From JAFGXT01 sp963677165 (GTDB lineage Bacteria > Verrucomicrobiota > Lentisphaeria > Victivallales > SZUA-371), in assembly GCA_963677165.2 (NCBI GenBank), contig CAXXSX010000002.1, positions 2,728,001 to 2,792,000 on the forward strand: a stretch of 64,000 nt of DNA. The letters are read 5' to 3'. A model generated the notes under the pieces. That model was not told where the DNA came from. It saw only the letters and a program-made list of their open reading frames with translations, and did no database searches. The number at the start of each line of letters is the position of its first letter. Within the stretch, counting starts at the first letter, position 1. The position numbers were made by a program, and so were the translations under genes. Positions 54,533-63,195 of the stretch are shown one piece after another.

Positions 54533-55588
54533 ATGACTGTAGAATTAAATGTTCGGAACTCAAATTCGCTGGAAAAGGCAGAAAAATATTTTCTTGCGCT
54601 CCTGGATAAACGTAAGTCCGGGGAAAGACTTCCATCAATACGTCAGATTAAAAAGGAATTGGGAGTTGGTCAGTCAGTCATAGAAAAAACTATTTTAAAG
54701 CTTCAGGGAGAAGGGCTTTTAAGAGTCAGACAACCGGTGGGATTGTTTAAAGCGGTTCCTCCCGCCCCAAATATTAAGCTGCTTGATTTTGCGAATAAGC
54801 TTGACCGGCAGGGGTTTTATTTTGAGTTTGTCAGTGAGTTGCTCTTTCGAATATCTGAACACAACCGCCGGGTTGAACTGGTCAGCAATCGTGAGCAGGT
54901 TAAGGATATTCTCTATCATGATCGGTCTTCCACAATTCTGGCATTCAGTATGCCATTGCAGGATTTTGCTCATACGGGCAATGCGGATAATATTATTCAT
55001 CTGCTGCCTAATTTTCGTGATCCGGTATCGCCGGCTCTGGTTATCGATGACTATAAGCTGGTGGAGATGCAGTTGAATTACCTGAGTAAGCTAGGTCATA
55101 AGCGTATTGCCTATGTGCATAATTATAGTTCTGAGCATTTTTATCGAGCTGATAATGTTCGCTGGGATGCTTTCCACCATATTGTTTTTGAAAAGGGATT
55201 GGAGTTTTGTCAGGACTATTTAATTTACCGAAAACCGGGCGAGGATATTGCTCATCTGGAACAGCGTGTTTCCGAAGTGCTGCAACTGCCTAATGCTCCT
55301 ACAGCAATTGTGATGTGCAGTGACCGTCTGGTTCGTGCTGTGTACGGTGGAATTAGACGCACAGGGCTTGAGCCCGGACGTGATATTGCTGTTATCGGGA
55401 CAAATAATCGTATGCTTGCAGATTATGTTGATCCTCCGTTGACCAGTTGTGGTTTTGATTTTACTACCGGCTTTAATGAGCTGTATGATATGATAATAGA
55501 GTGTGAAAAAGGTATCAGGGATAGAATAATATATCTCTCGCTTGAGTTGTTTGAGCGTGAATCTTCCGGTTCTGTCTCTGCTTCCTGA
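54533..55588 (+). CDS. GntR-type regulator with periplasmic-binding effector domain
   Basis: 351 residues from the ATG at 54533 with GAGGATAAA upstream; the frame is open further into the pseudopilin gene but without a start that makes sense. Residues about 1-75 are a winged helix (ERLPSIRQIKKELGVGQSVI); residues about 85-345 are LacI-like (LGHKRIAYVHNY, DIAVIGTNNRMLADYV). It should control this operon through the TACCTTACATA sites. Confidence 0.87.
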   Translation: MTVELNVRNSNSLEKAEKYFLALLDKRKSGERLPSIRQIKKELGVGQSVIEKTILKLQGEGLLRVRQPVGLFKAVPPAPNIKLLDFANKLDRQGFYFEFVSELLFRISEHNRRVELVSNREQVKDILYHDRSSTILAFSMPLQDFAHTGNADNIIHLLPNFRDPVSPALVIDDYKLVEMQLNYLSKLGHKRIAYVHNYSSEHFYRADNVRWDAFHHIVFEKGLEFCQDYLIYRKPGEDIAHLEQRVSEVLQLPNAPTAIVMCSDRLVRAVYGGIRRTGLEPGRDIAVIGTNNRMLADYVDPPLTSCGFDFTTGFNELYDMIIECEKGIRDRIIYLSLELFERESSGSVSAS

Positions 55589-55618
55589 CTTTCCGCAATT
55601 TAACTTACAAGAGGTATT

Positions 55619-57484
55619 ATGCTTACTGGATGGGACTATGCTATAATTGGGTTTTATTTTGTGTTTGTGGCGTCTCTGGGCTTTGTGTTCCGGAAATTCA
55701 ACAAGAGTTCAAAAGACTATTTCGCCGGTGGACAGCGAATGTGCTGGTGGCTGCTTGGGGGAAGTCTTTTTATCTCGAACTTCAGTTGCTGGACGTTTAC
55801 CGGCGCGGCCGGAATCGCCAGAAAATACGGTATACTGATTCTGTATATTTATGTGATGGATGTTATCGGCTACCTGATCGGCTACCTGTTTTTTGCCACA
55901 AGGCTGCGGCAGATGCGGTTGATAACCGCAATTGATGGCCTGCGTCGTCGTTACGGAAAAGGCAGTGAACAGTTTTTTAACTGGCTTGGAATAATCAGCT
56001 CTCCTCTGGGGGGTGGGGTGTGGCTATTTGGGCTGGCTGTCATACTCACCTCCGTTTTTATGAATACATCTGATGGTACTGTTGATAAGACTGCTACTTT
56101 GAACTTAATTATTATTATCACCGGAATAACTGTGATGATCATGGCAATGCTGGGAGGAAACTGGGCAGTGGCGGCCAGTGACTTTATTCAATTGCTGGTT
56201 CTCATGGTGATAACGGTGGCGACATCCTGCATCGCGTTGTATAAAGTTGGCGGACCGGTGGCGTTTGCGAATCAACTGCCGGATAACTTTTTTAAGATAT
56301 TTTATCCGCTTGGAGAGATGAAATATGACTGGCTGTTTCTGGCTTCAATGATTTTCGGCGCGATCCTGCTCCGAAACAACATTATGACTGCTGGAAAATA
56401 TATATCCGCCAAGGACTCCGAGCATGCTAGGAAAGCCACGCTTATTCCGCTGATCGGCTATGCTGTACTGCCGATAATCTGGTTTGTTCCGGTATGGGCG
56501 TCGTATACCCTGGTGCCGGATCTGATGACGAAATACAGTGGGGTTATCAAAAATCCCGAAGAAATGAGTTATATTGTAACTGCTATGCGTATTCTTCCTC
56601 AAGGATTGTTGGGGTTGCTGGTAGTTGGGCTGTTTGCTGCAACGATGTCAAGTCTGGACAGTGCGTTCAATAAGAATGCGGGATTTATCGTCTGTAATTT
56701 CTATCGTGATATTTTGAGGCCAAAGGCAAGTGACCGCGAGTTATATCTGGCGGGGCAGGGGGCCACTGTGCTTTCGGGCACCCTGGTGATTGTTGTCGCA
56801 TTGTTGTTTGCGAATATGGGGTCGATATCAATATTTGACTCGTACCTTTATTTTGCCGCGTTTTTTGGTACAGGTGGATCGGTTGCATTTCTGCTTGGAA
56901 TGTTTTTTAAAGGCTCTCCGCCCTGGACTGCATGGGTTATGGCTCTTTTGTCGATGGTTATGTCAATATTCCTGTTTGTGATACTGCGTGCAGATTGGAT
57001 GTATGCCATACTTGAGCCAACACTTCACGGGACCTGGTTGGGAGCAGTATATGATTATATCCAGACAAATCCGTTTTTTATGACCAATATGTTTGTCACT
57101 CCGATATCGATTGGACTGTTCTTCTGGTTTCGACGATTCTACCGTCCGAAAAAATATCCGCAATTTGCTGCCGGTGTTGATAAGTTGTTTGAGGATATGA
57201 AAACTCCTATTGATTTTGACAGCGAGATTGGAGCCGAGAATGATAACAGCGCGCAACAGGCAAAAACACTCGGAACTTTGGCTTGTGTTTATGGTGGATT
57301 TATTTTTCTGCTGGTATTTATTCCAAATCCTCCGGAAGGAAGAATTGCGATCTTTGGTAGTGCTTTGTTTATGATTGTTGTTGGCGGTGGATTAATATTA
57401 TCTGCCCGGAAAAAGAAAAGTTTTGATCAAAAAGCAGTTCGTCAACCGAAAGTTACTTCTGAAGATTTGTGCGAGGAGTGTTGA
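55619..57484 (+). CDS. Sodium:solute symporter family transporter
   Basis: 621 residues, about 14 membrane helices. SKDYFAGGQRMCWWLLGGSLF is the start of the family. Helix 8 carries ATMSSLDSAFNKNAG with the sodium-ligating Ser-Ser-Asp region. The C-terminal 100 residues hold a soluble loop and two more helices. Likely imports the lyase product or another sugar or uronate with sodium. Thirty bases after the regulator, GAGG five bases before ATG. Confidence 0.92.
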   Translation: MLTGWDYAIIGFYFVFVASLGFVFRKFNKSSKDYFAGGQRMCWWLLGGSLFISNFSCWTFTGAAGIARKYGILILYIYVMDVIGYLIGYLFFATRLRQMRLITAIDGLRRRYGKGSEQFFNWLGIISSPLGGGVWLFGLAVILTSVFMNTSDGTVDKTATLNLIIIITGITVMIMAMLGGNWAVAASDFIQLLVLMVITVATSCIALYKVGGPVAFANQLPDNFFKIFYPLGEMKYDWLFLASMIFGAILLRNNIMTAGKYISAKDSEHARKATLIPLIGYAVLPIIWFVPVWASYTLVPDLMTKYSGVIKNPEEMSYIVTAMRILPQGLLGLLVVGLFAATMSSLDSAFNKNAGFIVCNFYRDILRPKASDRELYLAGQGATVLSGTLVIVVALLFANMGSISIFDSYLYFAAFFGTGGSVAFLLGMFFKGSPPWTAWVMALLSMVMSIFLFVILRADWMYAILEPTLHGTWLGAVYDYIQTNPFFMTNMFVTPISIGLFFWFRRFYRPKKYPQFAAGVDKLFEDMKTPIDFDSEIGAENDNSAQQAKTLGTLACVYGGFIFLLVFIPNPPEGRIAIFGSALFMIVVGGGLILSARKKKSFDQKAVRQPKVTSEDLCEEC

Positions 57485-58361
57485 GAAGCATCTTGCGGTA
57501 CTTGCCGGGAGCCAAACCGTATTTTTTCGCGAATGCCCGGTAGAAATAACTGAGGTTGTTGAAGCCGCAGCCGTAACAGATTTCCGTGACCGATAGTTTG
57601 GGATTTTGTAACAGGGGCTCCGCTTCGGTCAGGCGCCGTTCCAGTAACCGTTCCATGATGGTGCGGCCGTAATGCTCCTTGAAGAGACGGCAGATGTGAC
57701 TGCCGGTCATTCCAACTTTCTCGGACAGTTCGGCGAGAGTCAGGTCTTCGCGGAAATGCTCGTCGATAATATGTTCAAGGTATCTCGGTACGTTGTCGCG
57801 ATGGTTCCGGGCGATCTTGCCGCCGCTTAGACGGCTTATGTTGATCAGCAGCGCCTGGAGGTAAAGCTTGATCATATTGCGGTAATTCGGCGCTTCCTGT
57901 CGGTATTCTTTTTCCAGTTTGCCGATAAGCTGTCCGGTTTCCCGGCCCGAGTCGAGCACATAGAGCATTTCGCGGTATTCCGGCTCGGGGGTATGGAAGT
58001 CCCTGCCGAAAATGGCGAAAAAGCCAAAGTCGCTTTTCAGTTCATTCAGCCCGTCGGCGATCAGCTCCGGCATGAACAGAATATTGTATATTTCAATGGC
58101 TTCGGACTCAATGTGGAACGTGGTCGAATCCTCTGGATGGATTACGAACAGGCTGCCGGGCTCCAGTGGATAGCTGCGGTCGTTAATGATCTTTTGGCCG
58201 TGTCCCGAAATCACATAGATTACTTTCCAGAATTCCCGTTGACAACGCACCGATTCATCATAATCCTCCGGGGTATGCCGCATGCGTCGGATGGTAAACG
58301 GAAAGTCCGACACAAAAAATGAACGTGACGTAAAATATAGTTTTCCGACTTTGTGATTCAT
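57453..58361 (-). CDS. AraC-family transcriptional regulator (2)
   Basis: 302 residues. N-terminal cupin-type sensor (EPGSLFVIHPEDSTTFHIES) and C-terminal double helix-turn-helix (LTLAELSEKVGMTGSHICRL and VTEICYGCGFNNLSYFYRAF). Overlaps the end of the symporter gene tail to tail by 32 bases. No obvious Shine-Dalgarno site. Confidence 0.93.
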   Translation of the reverse strand: MNHKVGKLYFTSRSFFVSDFPFTIRRMRHTPEDYDESVRCQREFWKVIYVISGHGQKIINDRSYPLEPGSLFVIHPEDSTTFHIESEAIEIYNILFMPELIADGLNELKSDFGFFAIFGRDFHTPEPEYREMLYVLDSGRETGQLIGKLEKEYRQEAPNYRNMIKLYLQALLINISRLSGGKIARNHRDNVPRYLEHIIDEHFREDLTLAELSEKVGMTGSHICRLFKEHYGRTIMERLLERRLTEAEPLLQNPKLSVTEICYGCGFNNLSYFYRAFAKKYGLAPGKYRKMLLNTPRTNLQK

Positions 58362-58432
58362 GCCGTGACTCCGGTTATTGGCTGTCAGTTAGTATATCGC
58401 ACAATTGTTTTTTTCGCAAAGATTTTATTGTC

Positions 58433-59431
58433 TTAAACAGTCCTTCCGGCATGATAGAGGCAGTCGGAAACAAGCTCCTGATTTTCAAAGCTTGTCTTGC
58501 CTTGCACTAGAGCCATCGCCTGTGCTGCCTGAGCCTGATTGTCCGGGTAGAATCGGGTAAGGTCAATTGTAAATGAATAAGAGGGCAGTTCCGGTGTGAA
58601 CCCGATCACAGACAGATCTTCCGGAATTCTAATTTTCAGTTCCGTGGCGCACTGTAAAAATTGTCGAACCATTTTTTCATCGCTGCAAATCCAGGCACTG
58701 TGTTTCCCGCTTTTGAGGCATTTGTTTAGACCAGAAAGATCACAGAAACAGTCGCTTATCGCATCTTCACTCAGATTGAACGTTTTATGTTTTTCCGTTA
58801 TGCCGGTCAGCATCTCCCGAATGCGACGGAGATTGACTGATTCCAGGCTATCGATTTTTTTTATGATTCCCATTCCGCCGAAAAATCCGATGTGTTGATG
58901 TTCGGCTTTTAAAAGCAGTTGTACTGCTTTGCCCGCGGCTTTGCGGTAATCCGGAAAAATGATCGGACCGGCATATTCGTCACATTCTCCCAGTCCTATG
59001 ATTCGGATATTATCTTTGAGCAGACTTTGTGTTGCTTCTTTTTGAAATGAACTGGTTCCGGCGACAATTACCGCGTAAGGTTTTGTTTTTCGGCAGCGCT
59101 CCAGGTTTTCCCGACATTGTCCGAACAAGGTGAGTGGCGAAAATCCAGCTCCGATCAACTGTTCCAGCATAATTCTCAGTAAATCATGATCATACTTGCG
59201 TTCCAGAATCGAGGTGGACGCAATGATAATTACTGTCTTACCTGGTTCCGGGAGTTTCAGCCGTTGACTCAATGTATTACAGCGCCAGCCAATGTCCTCA
59301 ACATATTGCAGTACTTTACGCCTGACCTCTTCTTTTACTCCCGGTTTCGCGTTAATTACCCGGGATACGGTTCCCAGGCCAACGCCACAGTTTCGGGCAA
59401 TATCTTTAATTGTTATTTTTTTGTTGCTCAT
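58433..59431 (-). CDS. LacI-family transcriptional regulator
   Basis: 332 residues. The N-terminal helix-turn-helix KITIKDIARNCGVGLGTVSR and hinge are followed by a periplasmic-binding fold ending with FENQELVSDCLYHAGRTV. Upstream is a 14-base perfect palindrome over the expected transcription start, a likely autoregulatory operator. Targets beside its own gene are not apparent in the window. Confidence 0.94.
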   Translation of the reverse strand: MSNKKITIKDIARNCGVGLGTVSRVINAKPGVKEEVRRKVLQYVEDIGWRCNTLSQRLKLPEPGKTVIIIASTSILERKYDHDLLRIMLEQLIGAGFSPLTLFGQCRENLERCRKTKPYAVIVAGTSSFQKEATQSLLKDNIRIIGLGECDEYAGPIIFPDYRKAAGKAVQLLLKAEHQHIGFFGGMGIIKKIDSLESVNLRRIREMLTGITEKHKTFNLSEDAISDCFCDLSGLNKCLKSGKHSAWICSDEKMVRQFLQCATELKIRIPEDLSVIGFTPELPSYSFTIDLTRFYPDNQAQAAQAMALVQGKTSFENQELVSDCLYHAGRTV

Positions 59432-59453
59432 CTTCTGTAAAATGTGATAGGTT

Positions 59454-59504
59454 TGGAAATATTTCCAGTTTTGTATATTATAGCCTTGCTTGTTTGTAAG
59501 GCAA
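59454..59504 (-). promoter_or_regulatory. Promoter and palindromic LacI-type operator
   Basis: Minus-strand TTGCCT (59499-59504) and TATAAT (59477-59482) are 16 bases apart. TGGAAATATTTCCA (59454-59467), a perfect 14-base palindrome, lies around the expected start of transcription, 23 bases before the LacI-type ATG. Confidence 0.7.
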
Positions 59505-59544
59505 GTATCGAATGAAAATCTTTCTATGAAAATTTATTTTATTT

Positions 59545-60414
59545 TTATGGGGTCGTGTGATTTTTGCGGAATTCCCCGGGAGAGCAGCCTGTATGCTTTT
59601 TGAAGTAGTTATAGAAATAATGGCGATCGATAAATCCCAGTTTGTCCGCTATTTCCGCTATGGTGTAACTACATGATATCAGTAGACGGTTGGCCTCTTT
59701 CAAGGTTTGTCTATGGATAAATTCTTTCAGAGAAATTCCGAATTTGCGGTTGAAACGTCTTGCCAAAGATCCGGGAGTCAGTCCTGTTGCTTCTGCTAGA
59801 TCGGATATTCTTACCGCGGCAGGTGGAGTCGTATTTAACAGGTTGTATATTTCATTAAATTCTTTTGCTAACCCGTCACGTTCTTCAATTTCGTACTGAA
59901 CTTCTTCCGGGATCATTTTCAGTATTATGGCGGAAACCAGAGTCTGCAGTTCCGTGTTCCATTTCGAAGGTCCGGCCTGTTTGCTGAAAAGTTCCGCGAA
60001 CGGCGGTGAGTCCAGCTTTATGATGTGACTGACTTTGCTGAAAATGTGATGTAGCGAACGGTCATTAATGGTGAAATGAATAAAAAACATTTCTCCTTCG
60101 AAATAATATGTGCTGGTAAATGGATAGTTTTCCGGCAGCAGATAAAATATTCCGGGAGACATTTCTGTTGTTCCGTTTGCATGTTTTAGTTTTCCGCCTT
60201 TTTCCCGGAAGAAAAAAAGACGGTTAAATGGTGGTACCGGATGGTGAAAGGTATTATCTGACTGCTGGGAAGCGTGTCCGAATGTCCAGAAGTTTATTTC
60301 CAGGTGAACTATATTACTGTGAAGTGGCGCGTCGATACCAATTTTTCCATGAAGGTGTCGAAAAGTCATTGCCTCGAATGATGCGTCATAAATTTGTGGG
60401 AATTGCTTTGTCAA
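59545..60414 (-). CDS. AraC-family transcriptional regulator (3)
   Basis: 289 residues. Start is TTG at 60414 with AAGG nine bases upstream. N-terminal cupin half (SPGIFYLLPENYPFTSTYYF) and C-terminal helix-turn-helix pair (ISDLAEATGLTPGSLARRF, TIAEIADKLGFIDRHYFYNY). Divergent from the GH32-like gene, which it probably controls. Confidence 0.92.
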   Translation of the reverse strand: MTKQFPQIYDASFEAMTFRHLHGKIGIDAPLHSNIVHLEINFWTFGHASQQSDNTFHHPVPPFNRLFFFREKGGKLKHANGTTEMSPGIFYLLPENYPFTSTYYFEGEMFFIHFTINDRSLHHIFSKVSHIIKLDSPPFAELFSKQAGPSKWNTELQTLVSAIILKMIPEEVQYEIEERDGLAKEFNEIYNLLNTTPPAAVRISDLAEATGLTPGSLARRFNRKFGISLKEFIHRQTLKEANRLLISCSYTIAEIADKLGFIDRHYFYNYFKKHTGCSPGEFRKNHTTP

Positions 60415-60451
60415 ATAATTATACCTTTCTGTAGTATTATTACAGTTTATT

Positions 60452-60470
60452 TAAAGCATTGTTTGCTTTA
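60452..60470. promoter_or_regulatory. Inverted repeat in the AraC/GH32 divergent region
   Basis: TAAAGCA-5-TGCTTTA (60452-60470) sits about 65-85 bases before the GH32-like ATG, overlapping a TATAAT (60469-60474). AraC sites are usually direct repeats, so this may serve another factor. Confidence 0.4.
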
Positions 60471-60535
60471 TAATTATACTATAGCATGGAGCATTTAGTT
60501 TCAATGGATAATTTAATAATATAGGGAGAATTGTA

Positions 60536-62017
60536 ATGAACAGAATCCAAAAATCAGAGTATGCGCCGAAGTATCATTTTTATTCCATTCACAGTTGGCA
60601 TGAAGCTCGTGCAACCTTTGACCCGAATGGTTGTATTTACTGGAAAGGACGACATCATCTTTTCTATATTTTCCAGGACTTGGAACTTCCGCATGGTGGA
60701 CATTGCTGGGGTCATGCATCCAGTGTCGACCTGATCAACTGGGAGTTTCATCCTCCAGCCCTGGTTCCTGCTCCAGGCGATCCGGAAAAGGGAATATTCA
60801 GTGGCTGTGCACTAATAAATAAGGAGGGGGTTCCTACTCTTGTATATTTTGGTATTGATGCCGGATGCTGTATTGCCACCGCGCAGGATGATGAACTTAT
60901 TAACTGGAAGAAATCGCCTCATAACCCGATTGTGCCAATAAAAAGGGGCGAGTCCGAAGATAAGGTATACAATGTTTTTGATCCGCATGTGTGGGTCGAT
61001 GGCGACTATTATATTGGTGTTTTCGGGGCTGTGATGAGACCTTATATGCGATACGATACCGCCTATATGTGGCGCTCAAAAGATTTGCTGAACTGGGAGT
61101 ATCTACGTCCGTTTTACATTCCTAGCCCTGAGTGGACGCAGTCGTATGAAGATATGGCTTGTCCTGACTTCTTTAAGCTGGGAGAGAAGCATATTTTATT
61201 GGGAATAAGTCATACCCTGGGAGCGAGATATTATGTTGGAGATTATATTTCCGGAACATTTGTGCCGGAATCGCATCATCGTTTGAATTATCCGGGAGGT
61301 TCTTTATTTGCGCCGGAGAGTTATGTAGATGGTAGTGGTCGCCGTATTGCTTGGTTCTGGATGATGAATCAGCGGCGCGGAGTGAAGCAGGAAGCCGGAA
61401 ATCAGATTATGGCATTACCGAGAGTCATGACCTGGAACGCGGAGCAGAGTGAAGTCAATTGGAGTGTGCCGGAAGAATATGTTGGGCTACGTGAAAAAAT
61501 GCAATCTTTCAATGATATAACTGTCTCTGGAAATTACGAATCATGGCTGGCCGAAAGTGTTCAGGGAGATTCAATGGAGTTGCAGGTGGAGGTTTCGGAA
61601 ATTGGTGACAAATTCGAGTTGCTGGTACTGGTTGCTCCCGACGAAATGGAATATACGAAAATCATTGTTGACAGCAATGATGGAACGTTGAGTATTGACA
61701 GCAGTTGTATGGGGAGCAGGGCGATGGTGGATAATTTTTATCCGGTCTGCATGCGTGCCGGTTACGATAAGGAATCTGAGCGGATTGATGTCCAGAAGGC
61801 TCCTTTTGAACTGAGGGATGGGGAAAAACTTCATTTGCAGGTGTTTGTTGATCGTTGCATTGTAGAGGTTTTTGTGAATCAACGGTTTGCATTGTCGCAG
61901 TGCGTGTATCCTCTGGGAGATGAATGCAAAGGGGTTCTGATTCGTTCCGATAAAGAGATTTCAGTTGATTCTCTCAAGTGTTGGCAGATGAAAGGACTTG
62001 AGTCTTCTATGAAATAA
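60536..62017 (+). CDS. GH32-like glycosidase with altered catalytic motifs
   Basis: 493 residues: five-bladed propeller at about 1-330 and beta-sandwich at about 340-490 (IVEVFVNQRFALSQ is the GH32 end). The nucleophile motif is FDPNG (Asp29) rather than NDPNG. VFDPHVW (Asp149) stands for RDP. EDMACPDFF (205-213) takes the place of WECPD, with Ala208 at the acid/base Glu and Glu205 three residues away. Activity on fructans is doubtful; another sugar or chemistry is possible. No signal peptide, so cytoplasmic. GGGAG seven bases before ATG. Terminator follows. Confidence 0.75.
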   Translation: MNRIQKSEYAPKYHFYSIHSWHEARATFDPNGCIYWKGRHHLFYIFQDLELPHGGHCWGHASSVDLINWEFHPPALVPAPGDPEKGIFSGCALINKEGVPTLVYFGIDAGCCIATAQDDELINWKKSPHNPIVPIKRGESEDKVYNVFDPHVWVDGDYYIGVFGAVMRPYMRYDTAYMWRSKDLLNWEYLRPFYIPSPEWTQSYEDMACPDFFKLGEKHILLGISHTLGARYYVGDYISGTFVPESHHRLNYPGGSLFAPESYVDGSGRRIAWFWMMNQRRGVKQEAGNQIMALPRVMTWNAEQSEVNWSVPEEYVGLREKMQSFNDITVSGNYESWLAESVQGDSMELQVEVSEIGDKFELLVLVAPDEMEYTKIIVDSNDGTLSIDSSCMGSRAMVDNFYPVCMRAGYDKESERIDVQKAPFELRDGEKLHLQVFVDRCIVEVFVNQRFALSQCVYPLGDECKGVLIRSDKEISVDSLKCWQMKGLESSMK

Positions 62018-62043
62018 AAACGAAGAACAGCATATTTCAAAAT

Positions 62044-62077
62044 AGACACCTGTTTTTGCAACGGGTGTCTTTTTTTT
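62044..62077 (+). terminator. Terminator after the GH32-like gene
   Basis: AGACACCTGTT-5-AACGGGTGTCT (one T-G pair) followed by seven T. Confidence 0.9.
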
Positions 62078-62209
62078 GAAATTACTTTATTTGTACTTGA
62101 AAACACTTGCAGGTGGATTATTCTAAATGTAGAAGTGATATTAGCAATTGTTCGCATAGAAGTTGCCGTGGAGGACGGCGTTCTGACTTGATAACGAAGG
62201 AGTTAGCTG

Positions 62210-63133
62210 ATGAATGACAGGATTAATCCGCACTTTTATAACTTTCTTGCCGAGGGAAACATCATTTGCGGTCTGAATGGAGAGACTGGTATTGACGCGA
62301 TTGAAGAACTGGTCAAACGCCTTACCAGAAACAGTGCCGGAATCGATCCAGATGAAGTTATCAAGGCTGTGGTTGAACGCGAAAAGGTGGTCCCTACCGT
62401 GGTTGCACCGGGGCTGGCAGTGCCGCACGCCAGAATCGATGGGCTGCCGAATATGCTGATTGCGCTGGGGACTTCCATTAATGGCGTTGATTTTAATGCT
62501 CCCGGAATGCCGGAAGTCAATGTGATTATTCTGATTCTTACTCCCAAAGATGACCCAGGTCTGCATCTTCAGGTTCTTGCCGGACTAGCCAAGGATTTCA
62601 AGGATACTGAGACGATCCGAAGAGTTGCGGCGCTTGAAACTCCTTCCGACGTAGTAAACTATTTCAGTGATGCCCAGGTGAAAATCGTTGATTATCTCAG
62701 GGCCTGCGATGTGATGAACAGCGATCCCGTGACCTTGCTTGAAAGTGATACGCTTAAAACCGCGATTGAGACGTTTGCCACAACCAAAGTATATGACATT
62801 CCGTTGCTGGATGACGACGGAGATTTGCGCGGAGTGGTTTCGCTTGAAGATATTCTAAAATTCAGCTTGCCCGAACATTTGCTGTGGATGAACGATTTAA
62901 CGCCGATCCGCCGGTTCCAACCGTTTGCCGAGATGTTGCGTGATGACCAGGAAACCAAGCTTGCTGATTTGCTGCGCGATGATTTTACGACGGTTGAGGA
63001 AGATATTCCGGCCATTCAACTTGCCAAGATGTTCTGTATGAGCGGAGTCAGGCAGATTATTGTTATGCGCGACGGCAAACCGACTGGCGTAGTGAACCTC
63101 AAGAGTTTTATAACTAAATTATTTTGGGCCTGA
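62210..63133 (+). CDS. PTS EIIA (fructose/nitrogen type) domain fused to a CBS pair
   Basis: 307 residues. Residues about 1-150 are a PTS EIIA type-2 domain with phosphorylatable His73 in LAVPHARID. Residues about 165-305 are two CBS domains (CDVMNSDPVTLLES, DIPLLDDDGDLRGVVSLEDI, VRQIIVMRDGKPTGVVNL). No EIIB or EIIC is near, so a regulatory role is likely, with the CBS pair sensing adenine nucleotides. AAGGAG seven bases upstream. The next gene is a permease, perhaps its target. Confidence 0.88.
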   Translation: MNDRINPHFYNFLAEGNIICGLNGETGIDAIEELVKRLTRNSAGIDPDEVIKAVVEREKVVPTVVAPGLAVPHARIDGLPNMLIALGTSINGVDFNAPGMPEVNVIILILTPKDDPGLHLQVLAGLAKDFKDTETIRRVAALETPSDVVNYFSDAQVKIVDYLRACDVMNSDPVTLLESDTLKTAIETFATTKVYDIPLLDDDGDLRGVVSLEDILKFSLPEHLLWMNDLTPIRRFQPFAEMLRDDQETKLADLLRDDFTTVEEDIPAIQLAKMFCMSGVRQIIVMRDGKPTGVVNLKSFITKLFWA

Positions 63134-63195
63134 TCCGCATGACGGATACTAGCAGAAGGTAAATTTTAACGGGAATAACAGGAAGGGAGTTTTGT

